Under the pieces are notes generated by a model, which saw only the letters and a list, made by a program, of their open reading frames with translations, did no database searches and had not been told where the DNA came from. The translations under genes were made by a program, and so were the position numbers. From NCBI GenBank assembly GCA_029939445.1, contig JAOZSY010000094.1, positions 1-9,561 of the forward strand: a stretch of DNA of 9,561 bases, given 5' to 3'. Source of the DNA: Bacteroidales bacterium. Its GTDB lineage: Bacteria > Bacteroidota > Bacteroidia > Bacteroidales > UBA1556. Positions 1-7,232 of the stretch are shown in pieces. The number at the start of each line of letters is the position of its first letter. Position 1 is the first letter of the stretch.

Positions 1-399
1 TATACTCTAATCAGATTGTCTTTGTCTTTCATAAGCATGGGTTTTTAGTATATTTAGTGCATCAGCATGGTGGCATCTGCGTGCTAATTATTTGATAATT
101 TCTGAACTATGGACAATAATATTAACTCTTTTGAGAAATGTGAGTTTTGCATTAACCCCAATATCGATTAGTACTATAGCCCTAAAATCGCAAAATGGTT
201 TTTGCGTGCTTCAAAGGTAATCAATATTTTATTGCAATAGGCTTTAGAGGTAATTTAAATTAATTAAAATAGCTTCCTGCTATCTGCTCCAATCCATCAG
301 AGGAATATTATTAGAATAGAGTATTGAAACTGTGATAAATAATTCAGCAGTAGGGCAACTTATTTTATAAAATGCTTATGTATTTATAGTAGCTTTTAT
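1..399. other. Region with no recognisable gene
   Basis: No open frame of convincing length or composition lies here. The longest frame running in from the left edge (plus strand, frame 3) closes at about position 95 and gives roughly 30 residues that I do not recognise. No tRNA or rRNA signature is visible. The 8-mer TGCGTGCT occurs twice (78-85 and 203-210). A perfect AT-only palindrome, ATTTTATAAAAT, lies at 362-373, just downstream of the acetyltransferase stop on the minus strand. It lacks a GC stem and is a poor terminator candidate. The stretch may be plain intergenic DNA or the eroded remains of a gene. Confidence 0.5.
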
Positions 400-912
400 T
401 CATTCCCATTCAGATTTTATTATGGACATAATTACTTTATCGTGATATTTATTATCTCTAAAACAGGCCTGTCTTAACTTCCCTTCCAATTTAAATCCAG
501 CATTTTTATATGCTTTTATTCCACCAATATTTGGTTCAGAAACAGTTAAGTAAATCCTATTTAATTTATATTCTAAAAATCCTATTTTCAATACTTGTTC
601 AGTAACTATTGTTCCAATTCCTTTTCCCCACATTCTTTTTTCTCCAATAAAAATATAAAATTCCCCAGATTTGTTGGTTTTGGAAATATCACATATTCCT
701 GAATAGCCAATTAGTTCTCCACTTGTCTTTAAGAATATACCATAATTGGCAATATTAGTATTCTCGATTAATGCAATAAACCATTCATCAATTTCGTTTT
801 TCGTGCTGATATTTTGAAATAATGATAATGAGTATTTTATAACTTCATCATCATTTATCCATTTATAGAAAGGTGAAACATCGTTTCTTTTAAGTGGTCT
901 TAGCTCTATCAT
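400..912 (-). CDS. GNAT-family N-acetyltransferase (RimJ/RimL type)
   Basis: This 170-residue protein should transfer an acetyl group from acetyl-CoA to an amine. The substrate (protein N-terminus, small molecule or sugar amine) cannot be read from the sequence. It starts with the typical MIELRPLKRND strand of the Acetyltransf_3 group. The acetyl-CoA pyrophosphate loop is RMWGKGIG at residues 93-100. The late GNAT block with N128 and AYKNAGFKLEG at 134-144 follows, and the C-terminal FRDNKYHDKVIMSI strand is usual in the family. Length is normal. I chose the ATG at 912 because it begins exactly at the domain; a longer frame back to 972 would overlap the upstream gene and add residues that fit no GNAT. 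It lies 16 bp downstream of the DUF2807 gene on the same strand, so the two are probably co-transcribed. No classic terminator follows it. Confidence 0.85.
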   Translation of the reverse strand: MIELRPLKRNDVSPFYKWINDDEVIKYSLSLFQNISTKNEIDEWFIALIENTNIANYGIFLKTSGELIGYSGICDISKTNKSGEFYIFIGEKRMWGKGIGTIVTEQVLKIGFLEYKLNRIYLTVSEPNIGGIKAYKNAGFKLEGKLRQACFRDNKYHDKVIMSIIKSEWE

Positions 913-928
913 TATATTTATTAATAAT

Positions 929-1651
929 CTATGGGGTTTGTTTTTTAACTTTCCCACCAGAGGACTTATCAACTTCTAATATATTAGGATTGCCCCAATA
1001 TTTAATTTTGGAACCACTACTAGCTGATGCATTTAAACTTACAGCAACATATACATTAATATCAGATCCGCTAGATGCTTTTGCTTCAACTTTTTGTGAT
1101 ACCAATTTTTCGGCCTCTATATCAGAGCCCGAACTAGCATTAGCAATGAATAAATCTGTTGTTCCAATTAAGCTGATATCCCCGCTGCTGCTTGCTTTAC
1201 ATTGAATATTATTGGCTATTATATTGAGTTCGATATCCCCGCTACTAGAGCTTGAAATAGTTATATCTTGAACTGTTAACTGATTTTGACTTATAATTTC
1301 CCCATCACTAGAGCTTTTTAGCTTTGTTATTAATGGCATTGACAAATGTATTATAGATCTTCTACGTCTGCCAACATTCTCTGAAAAATATATCTTTAGA
1401 ATATTATTCTCAACTTTTGTTATTAGTAAATCGTGAAGATTTTCATCTAATTCAAGCTCCAAAGAACTATTGGGGCCTTGAGTTAGATATACGTTAATTC
1501 CTTGACTAACTTCAATTTCTGTAAAATTGGAGCTAATTTCTCTTTTCTGATTTTTAACCTTTTGATTGCCTTCGATACTGTCTCCAATATCACAAGAAAC
1601 TGTGACTAACAGAATGGTAATTACTAAAAATAATCCTTTAAGTGTTTTCAT
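929..1651 (-). CDS. Putative DUF2807 (GIN-domain) surface lipoprotein
   Basis: This 240-residue protein has an N-terminal signal segment (MKTLKGLFLVITILLVTVSC) with Cys20 as the likely lipidated residue. The -3 to -1 residues TVS make a loose lipobox, acceptable for Bacteroidota. The mature part has the DUF2807 'head GIN' pattern: a strand region with GINVYLTQG (51-59), a basic RRRR at 95-98, then a Ser/Gly-rich solenoid. The SSG-type turns recur about every 19-20 residues (near 113, 136, 154, 173, 193, 211 and 230), including ASSSGDI, ASSGSDI (twice) and ASSGSKI. DUF2807 proteins are common in Bacteroidota and are annotated as putative adhesins, but the function is not well established. I chose the ATG at 1651 because it gives a standard signal peptide; an in-frame ATG at 1687 adds 12 residues that would spoil it. 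It is the first gene of a likely pair with the acetyltransferase. Confidence 0.85.
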   Translation of the reverse strand: MKTLKGLFLVITILLVTVSCDIGDSIEGNQKVKNQKREISSNFTEIEVSQGINVYLTQGPNSSLELELDENLHDLLITKVENNILKIYFSENVGRRRRSIIHLSMPLITKLKSSSDGEIISQNQLTVQDITISSSSSGDIELNIIANNIQCKASSSGDISLIGTTDLFIANASSGSDIEAEKLVSQKVEAKASSGSDINVYVAVSLNASASSGSKIKYWGNPNILEVDKSSGGKVKKQTP

Positions 1652-1716
1652 AGTTATTTTTTTATTAAAAAGCGAATGTGTTTTCATATATAATTAAGGT
1701 TTTTGTATGAAAACCA

Positions 1717-1737
1717 ACGTATAGCGGTATACTACGT
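1717..1737. repeat. Imperfect palindrome / small hairpin
   Basis: The arms ACGTA (1717-1721) and TACGT (1733-1737) pair. After one bulged C (1732) the pairing continues with TA (1722-1723) against TA (1730-1731), leaving the loop GCGGTA. The flanks are less AT-rich than the surrounding DNA. This would fit a fragment of a dispersed intergenic element, but no second copy is in this window, so its nature is unknown. Confidence 0.35.
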
Positions 1738-1847
1738 GCCGTCTTTATTATAGTAATTTTCAATGTTTTCGATAAGCTAAATTAACAAAAATAATTTCTC
1801 GTACTACATTGATTTAGGCATGGAGTATATCGCTCTTTATGTTCAGT

Positions 1848-1873
1848 TCTTACTCCCAATTCTTATAGTAAGA
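1848..1873. repeat. Inverted repeat TCTTACT/AGTAAGA
   Basis: A perfect 7-bp inverted repeat (1848-1854 and 1867-1873) encloses a 12-base loop. The hexamer GTTCAG flanks it in direct orientation at 1841-1846 and 1878-1883. There is no U-tract on either strand, so it is not an intrinsic terminator. It could be a protein-binding site or chance in AT-rich DNA. Confidence 0.25.
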
Positions 1874-2042
1874 CGGAGTTCAGAATAAAACGCCTTATTT
1901 ATCATAAGTTTTAAAGTTTAATTATGATCTTATATCTTGGGATATGGAGCGTTATTATTAATGGCAAGATGGATTAATAGATATAGTGTATTTGATTTTT
2001 GCTAGAAAAGGAATTAGGGACCTGCTTAGGTTCTTAATAAAG

Positions 2043-2073
2043 CTTGTAATTCTGTATAATTTTATTAAATTTG
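2043..2073 (+). promoter_or_regulatory. Candidate Bacteroidota sigma-ABfr promoter
   Basis: TAAATTTG at 2066-2073 is a full match to the Bacteroidota -7 element TAnnTTTG. A CTTG at 2043-2046 lies 19 bases upstream, one base off the -33 TTTG box and at the usual spacing. A transcript would begin near 2080 and give a leader of roughly 25 bases before the ATG at 2106. This supports the 2106 start over the longer open frame. Confidence 0.5.
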
Positions 2074-2105
2074 CCTTCAAATCCAACACTTACAAAACAC
2101 ACATT

Positions 2106-5100
2106 ATGAAAACCATTACTCTATCAATACTTATCGTATTATTCTCTTTATTATTAAAGGCTCAGAGCCCTGGCGATACTATTCTTATCCATTCTTTTAA
2201 TTATAACCAAACCTATGGACATGTATGGGATGGAACTATTCGCGATACTGCTATTATGTTTCCTACTAATTCATCCATTAGTTACGAAAAAGTACTTATG
2301 TATTACAGCATAAGATGTAAAGATGCTTTGGTTTCGCCTCCTATTTCTGGACAAACAAATAAAGGCTGCGGAGAGTGGGATTATAGTTGTAATACATATA
2401 TCCATGATTCAACAAGGGTAGATTCATTTTACTCTAAGCATACTAATTATAGCATCTCCAATTTTAGTGGATCATCTTTCGATTATGTTATAAATCCAAT
2501 GAATTCATATTATCAGTATATTCAAAAAGATGCTGTGGTAAATGGCACTCCTGTTGATACTCAGTCTATGGTGGGTAGTGGAGCAGCTTCAAATATAGAG
2601 CTTATTGCCAGTGGTACTTATAATGCTAAGCGTCAATATTTGTTTAGCGCGGCAGAACTACTAGCTGCAGGAGCAAGTGTAGGAAATATTGATGGTATTT
2701 CGCTGAACTCATTGAGTGGAAGTGCTGACGCAAGATTTTTTAAGCTATCAGTAAAGCAAACAACAGATACTATTATAGATATAGAAAACCCAAATAATAC
2801 AGGTTTTACAGAAGTGTATTTTCATAATACTAATCTGCAAAGTGGGATTAATACACTACAATTTTATACTCCTTTTGCTTGGGATGGTGTGTCAAATATT
2901 ATAGTAGAATATAGTTATTATAATACTCAAGCCGCCACTAGTATTTCTTTTGAGGGCAGCATTCTATCACAAAATAAGGGAATGCTAAGTGCCGACGATA
3001 ATTCCTTTACTTTTAATGGAGTGAATTATATAGAAACTGATAACTATAAAGGAATTTCAGGAACAACATCGCGCACTGTTGAAGCTTGGATAAAGACAGA
3101 TGTGGTTGATAAGGAAATTGTTAGCTGGGGAAATAATCAGGGAGGCAAAAAATGGGTTTTTAGATTGAATGGAAATGGAGCTTTACGTGTTGAGGTTAAT
3201 GGTGGATATACTTATGGTTCTACTATTTTGCACGATAATCAATGGCATCATGTAGCATGTACTTTTCAGGGCAATGATGTAAATGATATTAAGTTATATG
3301 TAGATGGCGTAATGGAAACAGGTTTAACCATTGCAAATACTACTATAAATACTGATACTACTGGAGGAATTAATCTTAGAATAAGCCGTGGTATTAATAA
3401 TCGTTATTGGGATGGATTGATTGATGAAGTTCGTTTTTGGGATGTGGAACTAACAGAAAGTGAAATTCATAAATGGATGTATGCTTCTTTGGATAACTCT
3501 CACCCTCAATATTCAAACCTACAACTATATTACGATTTTGATAATTTACAGAATGGTAATATTATTGATAAAAGTGGAAATAATAGAAATGCACATACAA
3601 TTGATGGTGGAGGTTTGAATTCTTTTAAAGGTTTTGAATTGTTTAAATCTTGGGAATCAACCTTAGAGCGTCCAAATACAACATTTTTGCAGGGCAATTA
3701 TTCTCTTACAATTACTAACGATACAATATTGGATACTGTGCAATTGGCACCACATAATGTAAAAGAATACCAGGTTGTTAATCATTATGCGACAATATAT
3801 TCCGATGAAATTGTACAAATATTAGACACAAGCTTATGGCAGGCAGCTAATGAAATTACTTATGATGCAATTACTGGCGCAGTATTAAATACACAGAGCA
3901 TTACTGCTGATGGTACATTAAGTATTATGGATTTAGCATATACGCGTCGTGCACCAATGAAATTTGAGATAATGTCGTTTGTAACACCTTATGGAATTAA
4001 TTTAGACCTAGGCCAAGATGGCAAAACTTTCACTTTTGATGTTACGGATTTTATGCCAATGCTTAAAGGTGATAAACGTATGACTGTAGAAGGTGGCGGA
4101 CAGTGGCAAGAGGATATGGATATTACTTTTGCTTTTATAGTAGGAACTCCACCACGTGATGTGCTAAATATTCAACAATTATGGCCGGTAAGCTCAAAAT
4201 CTAATGCCGATATATTAAGTGATAAGGCTTATGAGCCTCGCGATTTAATGCTTGATGCTAATGCCAAGTTCTTTAAAATTAGAAGTTCCATAACTGGTCA
4301 CGGGCAAGAAGGGGAGTTTATTGCTCGTAATCATCATTTAAATATTGCTGGTGGAAGCAATGAGTTTTCATGGCAGGTGTGGAAAGATGACTGTGCTACA
4401 AATCCAATTTTTCCTCAGGGGGGAACATGGATTTATGATCGTGCTGGATGGTGCCCAGGTGCTGCAACTAATATTGAGCATAGTGATATTACGCAGTATG
4501 TAACTCCTGGTCAGATTGCAAATATTGACTATGGAATGGCGAATGCCTCAGGAACATCTAAGTATTGGGTTAATAATCAGTTGGTAACATATGGAGATAA
4601 TAATTTTACTTTGGATGCTGCAGTTGTAGATATTTTGACTCCAACTAGTAAAGTAGAACACGCTAGAGAGAACTATATTTGCTCTTCGCCAACTATTATG
4701 ATTAAGAATACTGGTGCTACAGCTCTTACATCTTTAGTGGTTGAGTATTGGGTAAATAATGCTAGCAATAGACAATCCTTTACATGGAATGGCTCTTTAA
4801 GTTTTGACGAAACAACAGAAGTTAGTCTGCCTGCTAATGATGGCTTATGGAGTAGCTTACAGCCTTCTGGAAACAAATTTCGTGTGGAAATCAAAAGCCC
4901 CAATGGAGGCACTGATGAATACTCATTTAATAATACGTTTGATTCTAAATTTGAGATTCCTGATGTATTGCCTGATGAGTTTATAATTCAATTTCGTACC
5001 AATTATGCAGGAAACGAAACTTCCTACCGTATTTCAAATTCTACGGGTGTAGTTTTTGAAAAAAATAATCTTACAGCAACTACTTATTATCGTGATACTG

Positions 5101-5555
5101 TGCATTTAGGTGTGGGTTGTTATAAAATGGAAATTATAGATACTGATGGTGATGGGCTTAAGTTTTTTGCAAATAATGATGGTTCTGGTTTTATAAGATT
5201 ACGCTCGCTTAGTAATGCTACTTTAATGAATTTTCAGGCTGATTTTGGATCTTCCTTAATATATAATTTCACTGTGAATTATCCACTGAGCTATGAGCAA
5301 ATGTACGCAATGAAAAAAACTGCTGAAGTTTATCCAAATCCTAATAATGGTAGTTTTAATATCAAATTTGGAGATATAACTCCCAATAGAATTATTGTTT
5401 CGGATATGTTAGGAAAGCTTGTTTATGAAAAGAATATTGCTAATAATTATGATAGGACTATAAAAATTGACTTATTGGATGGCGCTAAGGGCGTTTATAT
5501 AGTTCAGCTACAATTTGATGGTAAAGTGGAGCAATATAAAATTATTATAGATTAA
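2106..5555 (+). CDS. T9SS-secreted peptide-N-glycosidase F-like protein with inserted LamG domain
   Basis: PNGase F hydrolyses the amide bond between asparagine and N-glycans; this protein probably acts on glycoproteins outside the cell. It has 1149 residues against about 350 for the classic enzyme precursor. Layout: signal peptide 1-20 (ending LLLKAQ); first part of the PNGase N-domain, about 24-110, with GCGEWDYSC at 87-95; a beta-sandwich of the kind seen in T9SS proteins, about 165-287 (RQYLFSAAEL, then FAWDGVSNIIVE); a LamG/concanavalin-like domain, about 297-503; a linker of unknown fold, about 503-615; the rest of the PNGase fold, about 616-840, with FDVTDF 644-649, a GTP turn at 680-682 and DRAGWCPG 778-785; a CARDB-like beta domain, about 845-948; a module with GCY at 1004-1006 and DTDGDGL 1012-1018; and a T9SS type A sorting tail 1073-1149 (AEVYPNPNNG). 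By alignment from memory, D92, E662 and E737 match PNGase F D60, E118 and E206, and C763/C783 match C231/C252. The ATG at 2106 gives the signal peptide. Enzyme activity is inferred. Confidence 0.85.
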   Translation: MKTITLSILIVLFSLLLKAQSPGDTILIHSFNYNQTYGHVWDGTIRDTAIMFPTNSSISYEKVLMYYSIRCKDALVSPPISGQTNKGCGEWDYSCNTYIHDSTRVDSFYSKHTNYSISNFSGSSFDYVINPMNSYYQYIQKDAVVNGTPVDTQSMVGSGAASNIELIASGTYNAKRQYLFSAAELLAAGASVGNIDGISLNSLSGSADARFFKLSVKQTTDTIIDIENPNNTGFTEVYFHNTNLQSGINTLQFYTPFAWDGVSNIIVEYSYYNTQAATSISFEGSILSQNKGMLSADDNSFTFNGVNYIETDNYKGISGTTSRTVEAWIKTDVVDKEIVSWGNNQGGKKWVFRLNGNGALRVEVNGGYTYGSTILHDNQWHHVACTFQGNDVNDIKLYVDGVMETGLTIANTTINTDTTGGINLRISRGINNRYWDGLIDEVRFWDVELTESEIHKWMYASLDNSHPQYSNLQLYYDFDNLQNGNIIDKSGNNRNAHTIDGGGLNSFKGFELFKSWESTLERPNTTFLQGNYSLTITNDTILDTVQLAPHNVKEYQVVNHYATIYSDEIVQILDTSLWQAANEITYDAITGAVLNTQSITADGTLSIMDLAYTRRAPMKFEIMSFVTPYGINLDLGQDGKTFTFDVTDFMPMLKGDKRMTVEGGGQWQEDMDITFAFIVGTPPRDVLNIQQLWPVSSKSNADILSDKAYEPRDLMLDANAKFFKIRSSITGHGQEGEFIARNHHLNIAGGSNEFSWQVWKDDCATNPIFPQGGTWIYDRAGWCPGAATNIEHSDITQYVTPGQIANIDYGMANASGTSKYWVNNQLVTYGDNNFTLDAAVVDILTPTSKVEHARENYICSSPTIMIKNTGATALTSLVVEYWVNNASNRQSFTWNGSLSFDETTEVSLPANDGLWSSLQPSGNKFRVEIKSPNGGTDEYSFNNTFDSKFEIPDVLPDEFIIQFRTNYAGNETSYRISNSTGVVFEKNNLTATTYYRDTVHLGVGCYKMEIIDTDGDGLKFFANNDGSGFIRLRSLSNATLMNFQADFGSSLIYNFTVNYPLSYEQMYAMKKTAEVYPNPNNGSFNIKFGDITPNRIIVSDMLGKLVYEKNIANNYDRTIKIDLLDGAKGVYIVQLQFDGKVEQYKIIID

Positions 5556-5611
5556 TTGCATACTCCTGTATTAGAGATTTATTATGATAAAAACATACTA
5601 GCGTAGCCTGC

Positions 5612-5639
5612 CTTATCTGGAGGAAATCCGGTAGGTAAG
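5612..5639 (+). other. Bulged stem-loop after the PNGase-like gene
   Basis: CTTATCTGGA (5612-5621) can pair with TCC at 5627-5629 and AGGTAAG at 5633-5639, with one G-U pair, GGT bulged out and a GGAAA loop. It lies about 55 bases past the stop codon between convergent genes. No U-tract follows, so an intrinsic terminator role is unproven; it might protect the 3' end of the mRNA. Confidence 0.3.
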
Positions 5640-5680
5640 TTAGAGTATGATGTAGAAGAATAGTTCGTAAGAATTCAAGT

Positions 5681-5700
5681 GTTCAGTCAGCTATCTGAAC
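5681..5700. other. Hairpin GTTCAG/CTGAAC in the convergent gap
   Basis: A perfect 6-bp stem (5681-5686 with 5695-5700) with an 8-base loop, extendable on the plus-strand RNA by two G-U pairs. It lies between the ends of the PNGase-like gene and rsmG. No T-run follows on either strand, so termination is only a possibility. Confidence 0.3.
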
Positions 5701-5742
5701 GTAAATTATTAGATAAAATACTAGAAAAAATTCTATTATTAT

Positions 5743-6363
5743 TTAAGCATTAATATGAACAATATATTTAGTTTCGAAGAACTCTTCAGAATAAAATTTA
5801 TCTATAGCAAATACTTGATTTTTTCTTTTTAGTTTTTCCAACTCATTTCTAAAATCACCACCTTTAAGGTAAATAATGCCATTTGGTAATTTATTAAAAC
5901 CTTTCTTTCGGATTTTATTTTTTGTCCATGGCAGAAATTTTGGTAATGCGGTTACAGCCCTGCTTACAACAAAATCATAGCTTTTATTGATATTCTCGGC
6001 ACGAGTTTTTTCAGCTTTCACATTTTTAAGGTCAAGGGCGTCTACTACTGCCTGTACTACTTTTATTTTCTTTCCAATGGAATCAACAAGGTGAAACTCA
6101 CATTTAGGAAATATTATTGCAAGTGGAATACCAGGAAACCCACCGCCAGTTCCAATATCAAGAATTTCGGTGCCATTATCAAATTTAATAACCTTTGCTA
6201 TTGCCAATGAATGTAGTATATGTCGCTCCACAAAATGCTCCATATCCTTACGCGATATCACGTTTATTTGTGCATTCCATTCTTCGTAAAGTGCTGGTAA
6301 TTGATTTAGCTTATTCAGTTGATTATCACTTAGTTTAGGGAAATACTTTTTTATTCTATCCAT
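5743..6363 (-). CDS. rsmG: 16S rRNA (guanine527-N7)-methyltransferase RsmG
   Basis: RsmG (formerly GidB) places the N7-methyl group on G527 of 16S rRNA using S-adenosylmethionine; in other bacteria its loss gives low-level streptomycin resistance. The 206-residue length is normal for the family. The N-terminal helix region ends in the typical NVISRKDMEHFVERHILHSL (34-53). The SAM-binding motif is ILDIGTGGGFPG at 67-78, followed by LVDS at 92-95. The family's VSRAVTAL block is at 133-140 and a KGG turn at 167-169. The ATG at 6363 matches the usual N-terminus. It starts 9 bp after the hydrolase stop codon, so it is probably translated from a shared message. There is no clear Shine-Dalgarno sequence, as is common in this phylum. 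Confidence 0.95.
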   Translation of the reverse strand: MDRIKKYFPKLSDNQLNKLNQLPALYEEWNAQINVISRKDMEHFVERHILHSLAIAKVIKFDNGTEILDIGTGGGFPGIPLAIIFPKCEFHLVDSIGKKIKVVQAVVDALDLKNVKAEKTRAENINKSYDFVVSRAVTALPKFLPWTKNKIRKKGFNKLPNGIIYLKGGDFRNELEKLKRKNQVFAIDKFYSEEFFETKYIVHINA

Positions 6364-6372
6364 GGCTATTTC

Positions 6373-7149
6373 TTAAATTTTATTAATAAAATCCTCAGTA
6401 AGATTTATTATTTTTTCTTGCTGCTCAAGATGTGGTATATGACCACAATCTTCTATTCTCTCTACCTGTATAATATTACTTTTTACTTCTTTAGCAACAT
6501 TATCAATTTGTGCAAAAGTACCAAAATCATCCTTATAGCCTTGAATTAATAATAGGGGAAGTGTTATTTTATTAAGTTTTTGACTAGCATCCCAGTCAAT
6601 ATCCTTTGCAGCAAGCCAATGTGCAGTCCATTTATCAATAAGTTCGGCAGCTCTCCCTTGATGATATCTGTTAAGAATCTGAATTACGGCATCGTTTTTT
6701 AATAATTCTCGTGCTTTCCTAATGCCAATTAACGAATACTCCTCAAAAAGAATATGTGGAGCTTCTACTATCACTGCCTTCACTTTTGCCATGGCAGCAG
6801 AAGCATGGATTAAGGCAATAGTGCCACCGTCGCTATGGCCAAAAATTATAATACTATTTAAAATCCCTAACTTTTTTATTAATGCAGGAAGCATAACTAA
6901 AGCTTCATTATGTAGAAACTGTGATTTAATAATTCCATCAGTCCAAAAATCTGATTCCCCATAACCAATGCGTTCATAAATTAATACAGGAAGTTTTAGT
7001 TTATTGCTAATTGTACTAGGAAAATTTTTCCATTGCGGAATGCTTCCTAAACCTTCATGAAGCAATACTAATATATCTCGTCCTTCAGAAATCCATTCCT
7101 CATTTATGAGCTTATAATTTATATTGAATCCTTCAATTTGTGTTTTCAC
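6373..7149 (-). CDS. Alpha/beta-fold hydrolase
   Basis: This 258-residue (from GTG 7149) cytoplasmic hydrolase of unknown substrate has a complete catalytic set. The oxyanion-loop motif LLHEGLGS lies near residues 29-36. The nucleophile elbow GHSDGG carries Ser106. The likely catalytic acid is Asp207 in QGYKDDFGT, and the base is His237 in CGHIPHLEQ. The HEGLGS version of the oxyanion loop is typical of a broad bacterial esterase-like group. Start choice: the frame is open back to a TTG at 7197, but that codon sits inside the terminator hairpin at 7180-7214 and would encode the hairpin as protein. The GTG at 7149 gives VKTQIEGFNINYKL, a normal first strand for the family. No ATG is available nearby. 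It is followed 9 bp later by rsmG. I could not find a convincing promoter between the terminator and the start. Confidence 0.85.
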   Translation of the reverse strand: MKTQIEGFNINYKLINEEWISEGRDILVLLHEGLGSIPQWKNFPSTISNKLKLPVLIYERIGYGESDFWTDGIIKSQFLHNEALVMLPALIKKLGILNSIIIFGHSDGGTIALIHASAAMAKVKAVIVEAPHILFEEYSLIGIRKARELLKNDAVIQILNRYHQGRAAELIDKWTAHWLAAKDIDWDASQKLNKITLPLLLIQGYKDDFGTFAQIDNVAKEVKSNIIQVERIEDCGHIPHLEQQEKIINLTEDFINKI

Positions 7150-7177
7150 TTTGCAAAAATCGATTAATAAGATAAGT

Positions 7178-7214
7178 AAAAAAAAAGAGGTAATCAATGA
7201 TTGCCTCTTTTTTT
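7178..7214 (-). terminator. Intrinsic terminator downstream of the TerB-like gene
   Basis: Bases 7180-7194 pair with 7200-7214: GAGGTAAT against ATTGCCTC with one G-T wobble, extended by seven A-T pairs. The loop is about five bases. On the minus strand the stem is followed by nine U residues (7186 down to 7178). It begins 18 bases after the TerB-like stop codon, the expected place. The opposite strand also ends in seven T, so it could stop transcription both ways, but no plus-strand gene reads into it. Confidence 0.85.
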
Positions 7215-7232
7215 AAAAATAACTAGTTGTTA

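Larger units (their letters stand above)
1652..2105. other. Divergent intergenic region
   Basis: About 450 bases separate the minus-strand DUF2807 gene from the plus-strand PNGase F-like gene. It should contain promoters for both directions. A good candidate is visible only on the plus side (2043-2073). The part from about 1710 to 1890 holds two small hairpins, annotated separately. A plus-strand frame stays open from a GTG at 1986 into the next gene, but its first 40 codons look non-coding. They also run across the predicted promoter. I see no RNA gene. Confidence 0.5.

Noticed and set aside
913..972. Longer start for the GNAT gene
   Set aside because: The extra 20 codons overlap the end of the DUF2807 gene and do not match the acetyltransferase fold, which begins at MIELRPL.
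894..1205. Plus-strand open frame across the DUF2807 gene
   Set aside because: It is antisense to the well-supported solenoid-coding region and has no recognisable domain.
1986..2105. Longer start for the PNGase F-like gene at a GTG
   Set aside because: The added 40 residues would bury the signal peptide inside the protein, and the segment overlaps a good promoter candidate at 2043-2073. The ATG at 2106 gives a normal signal peptide.
4673..4912. Minus-strand open frame inside the PNGase-like gene
   Set aside because: It is antisense to a conserved beta-domain coding region and shows no motifs of its own.
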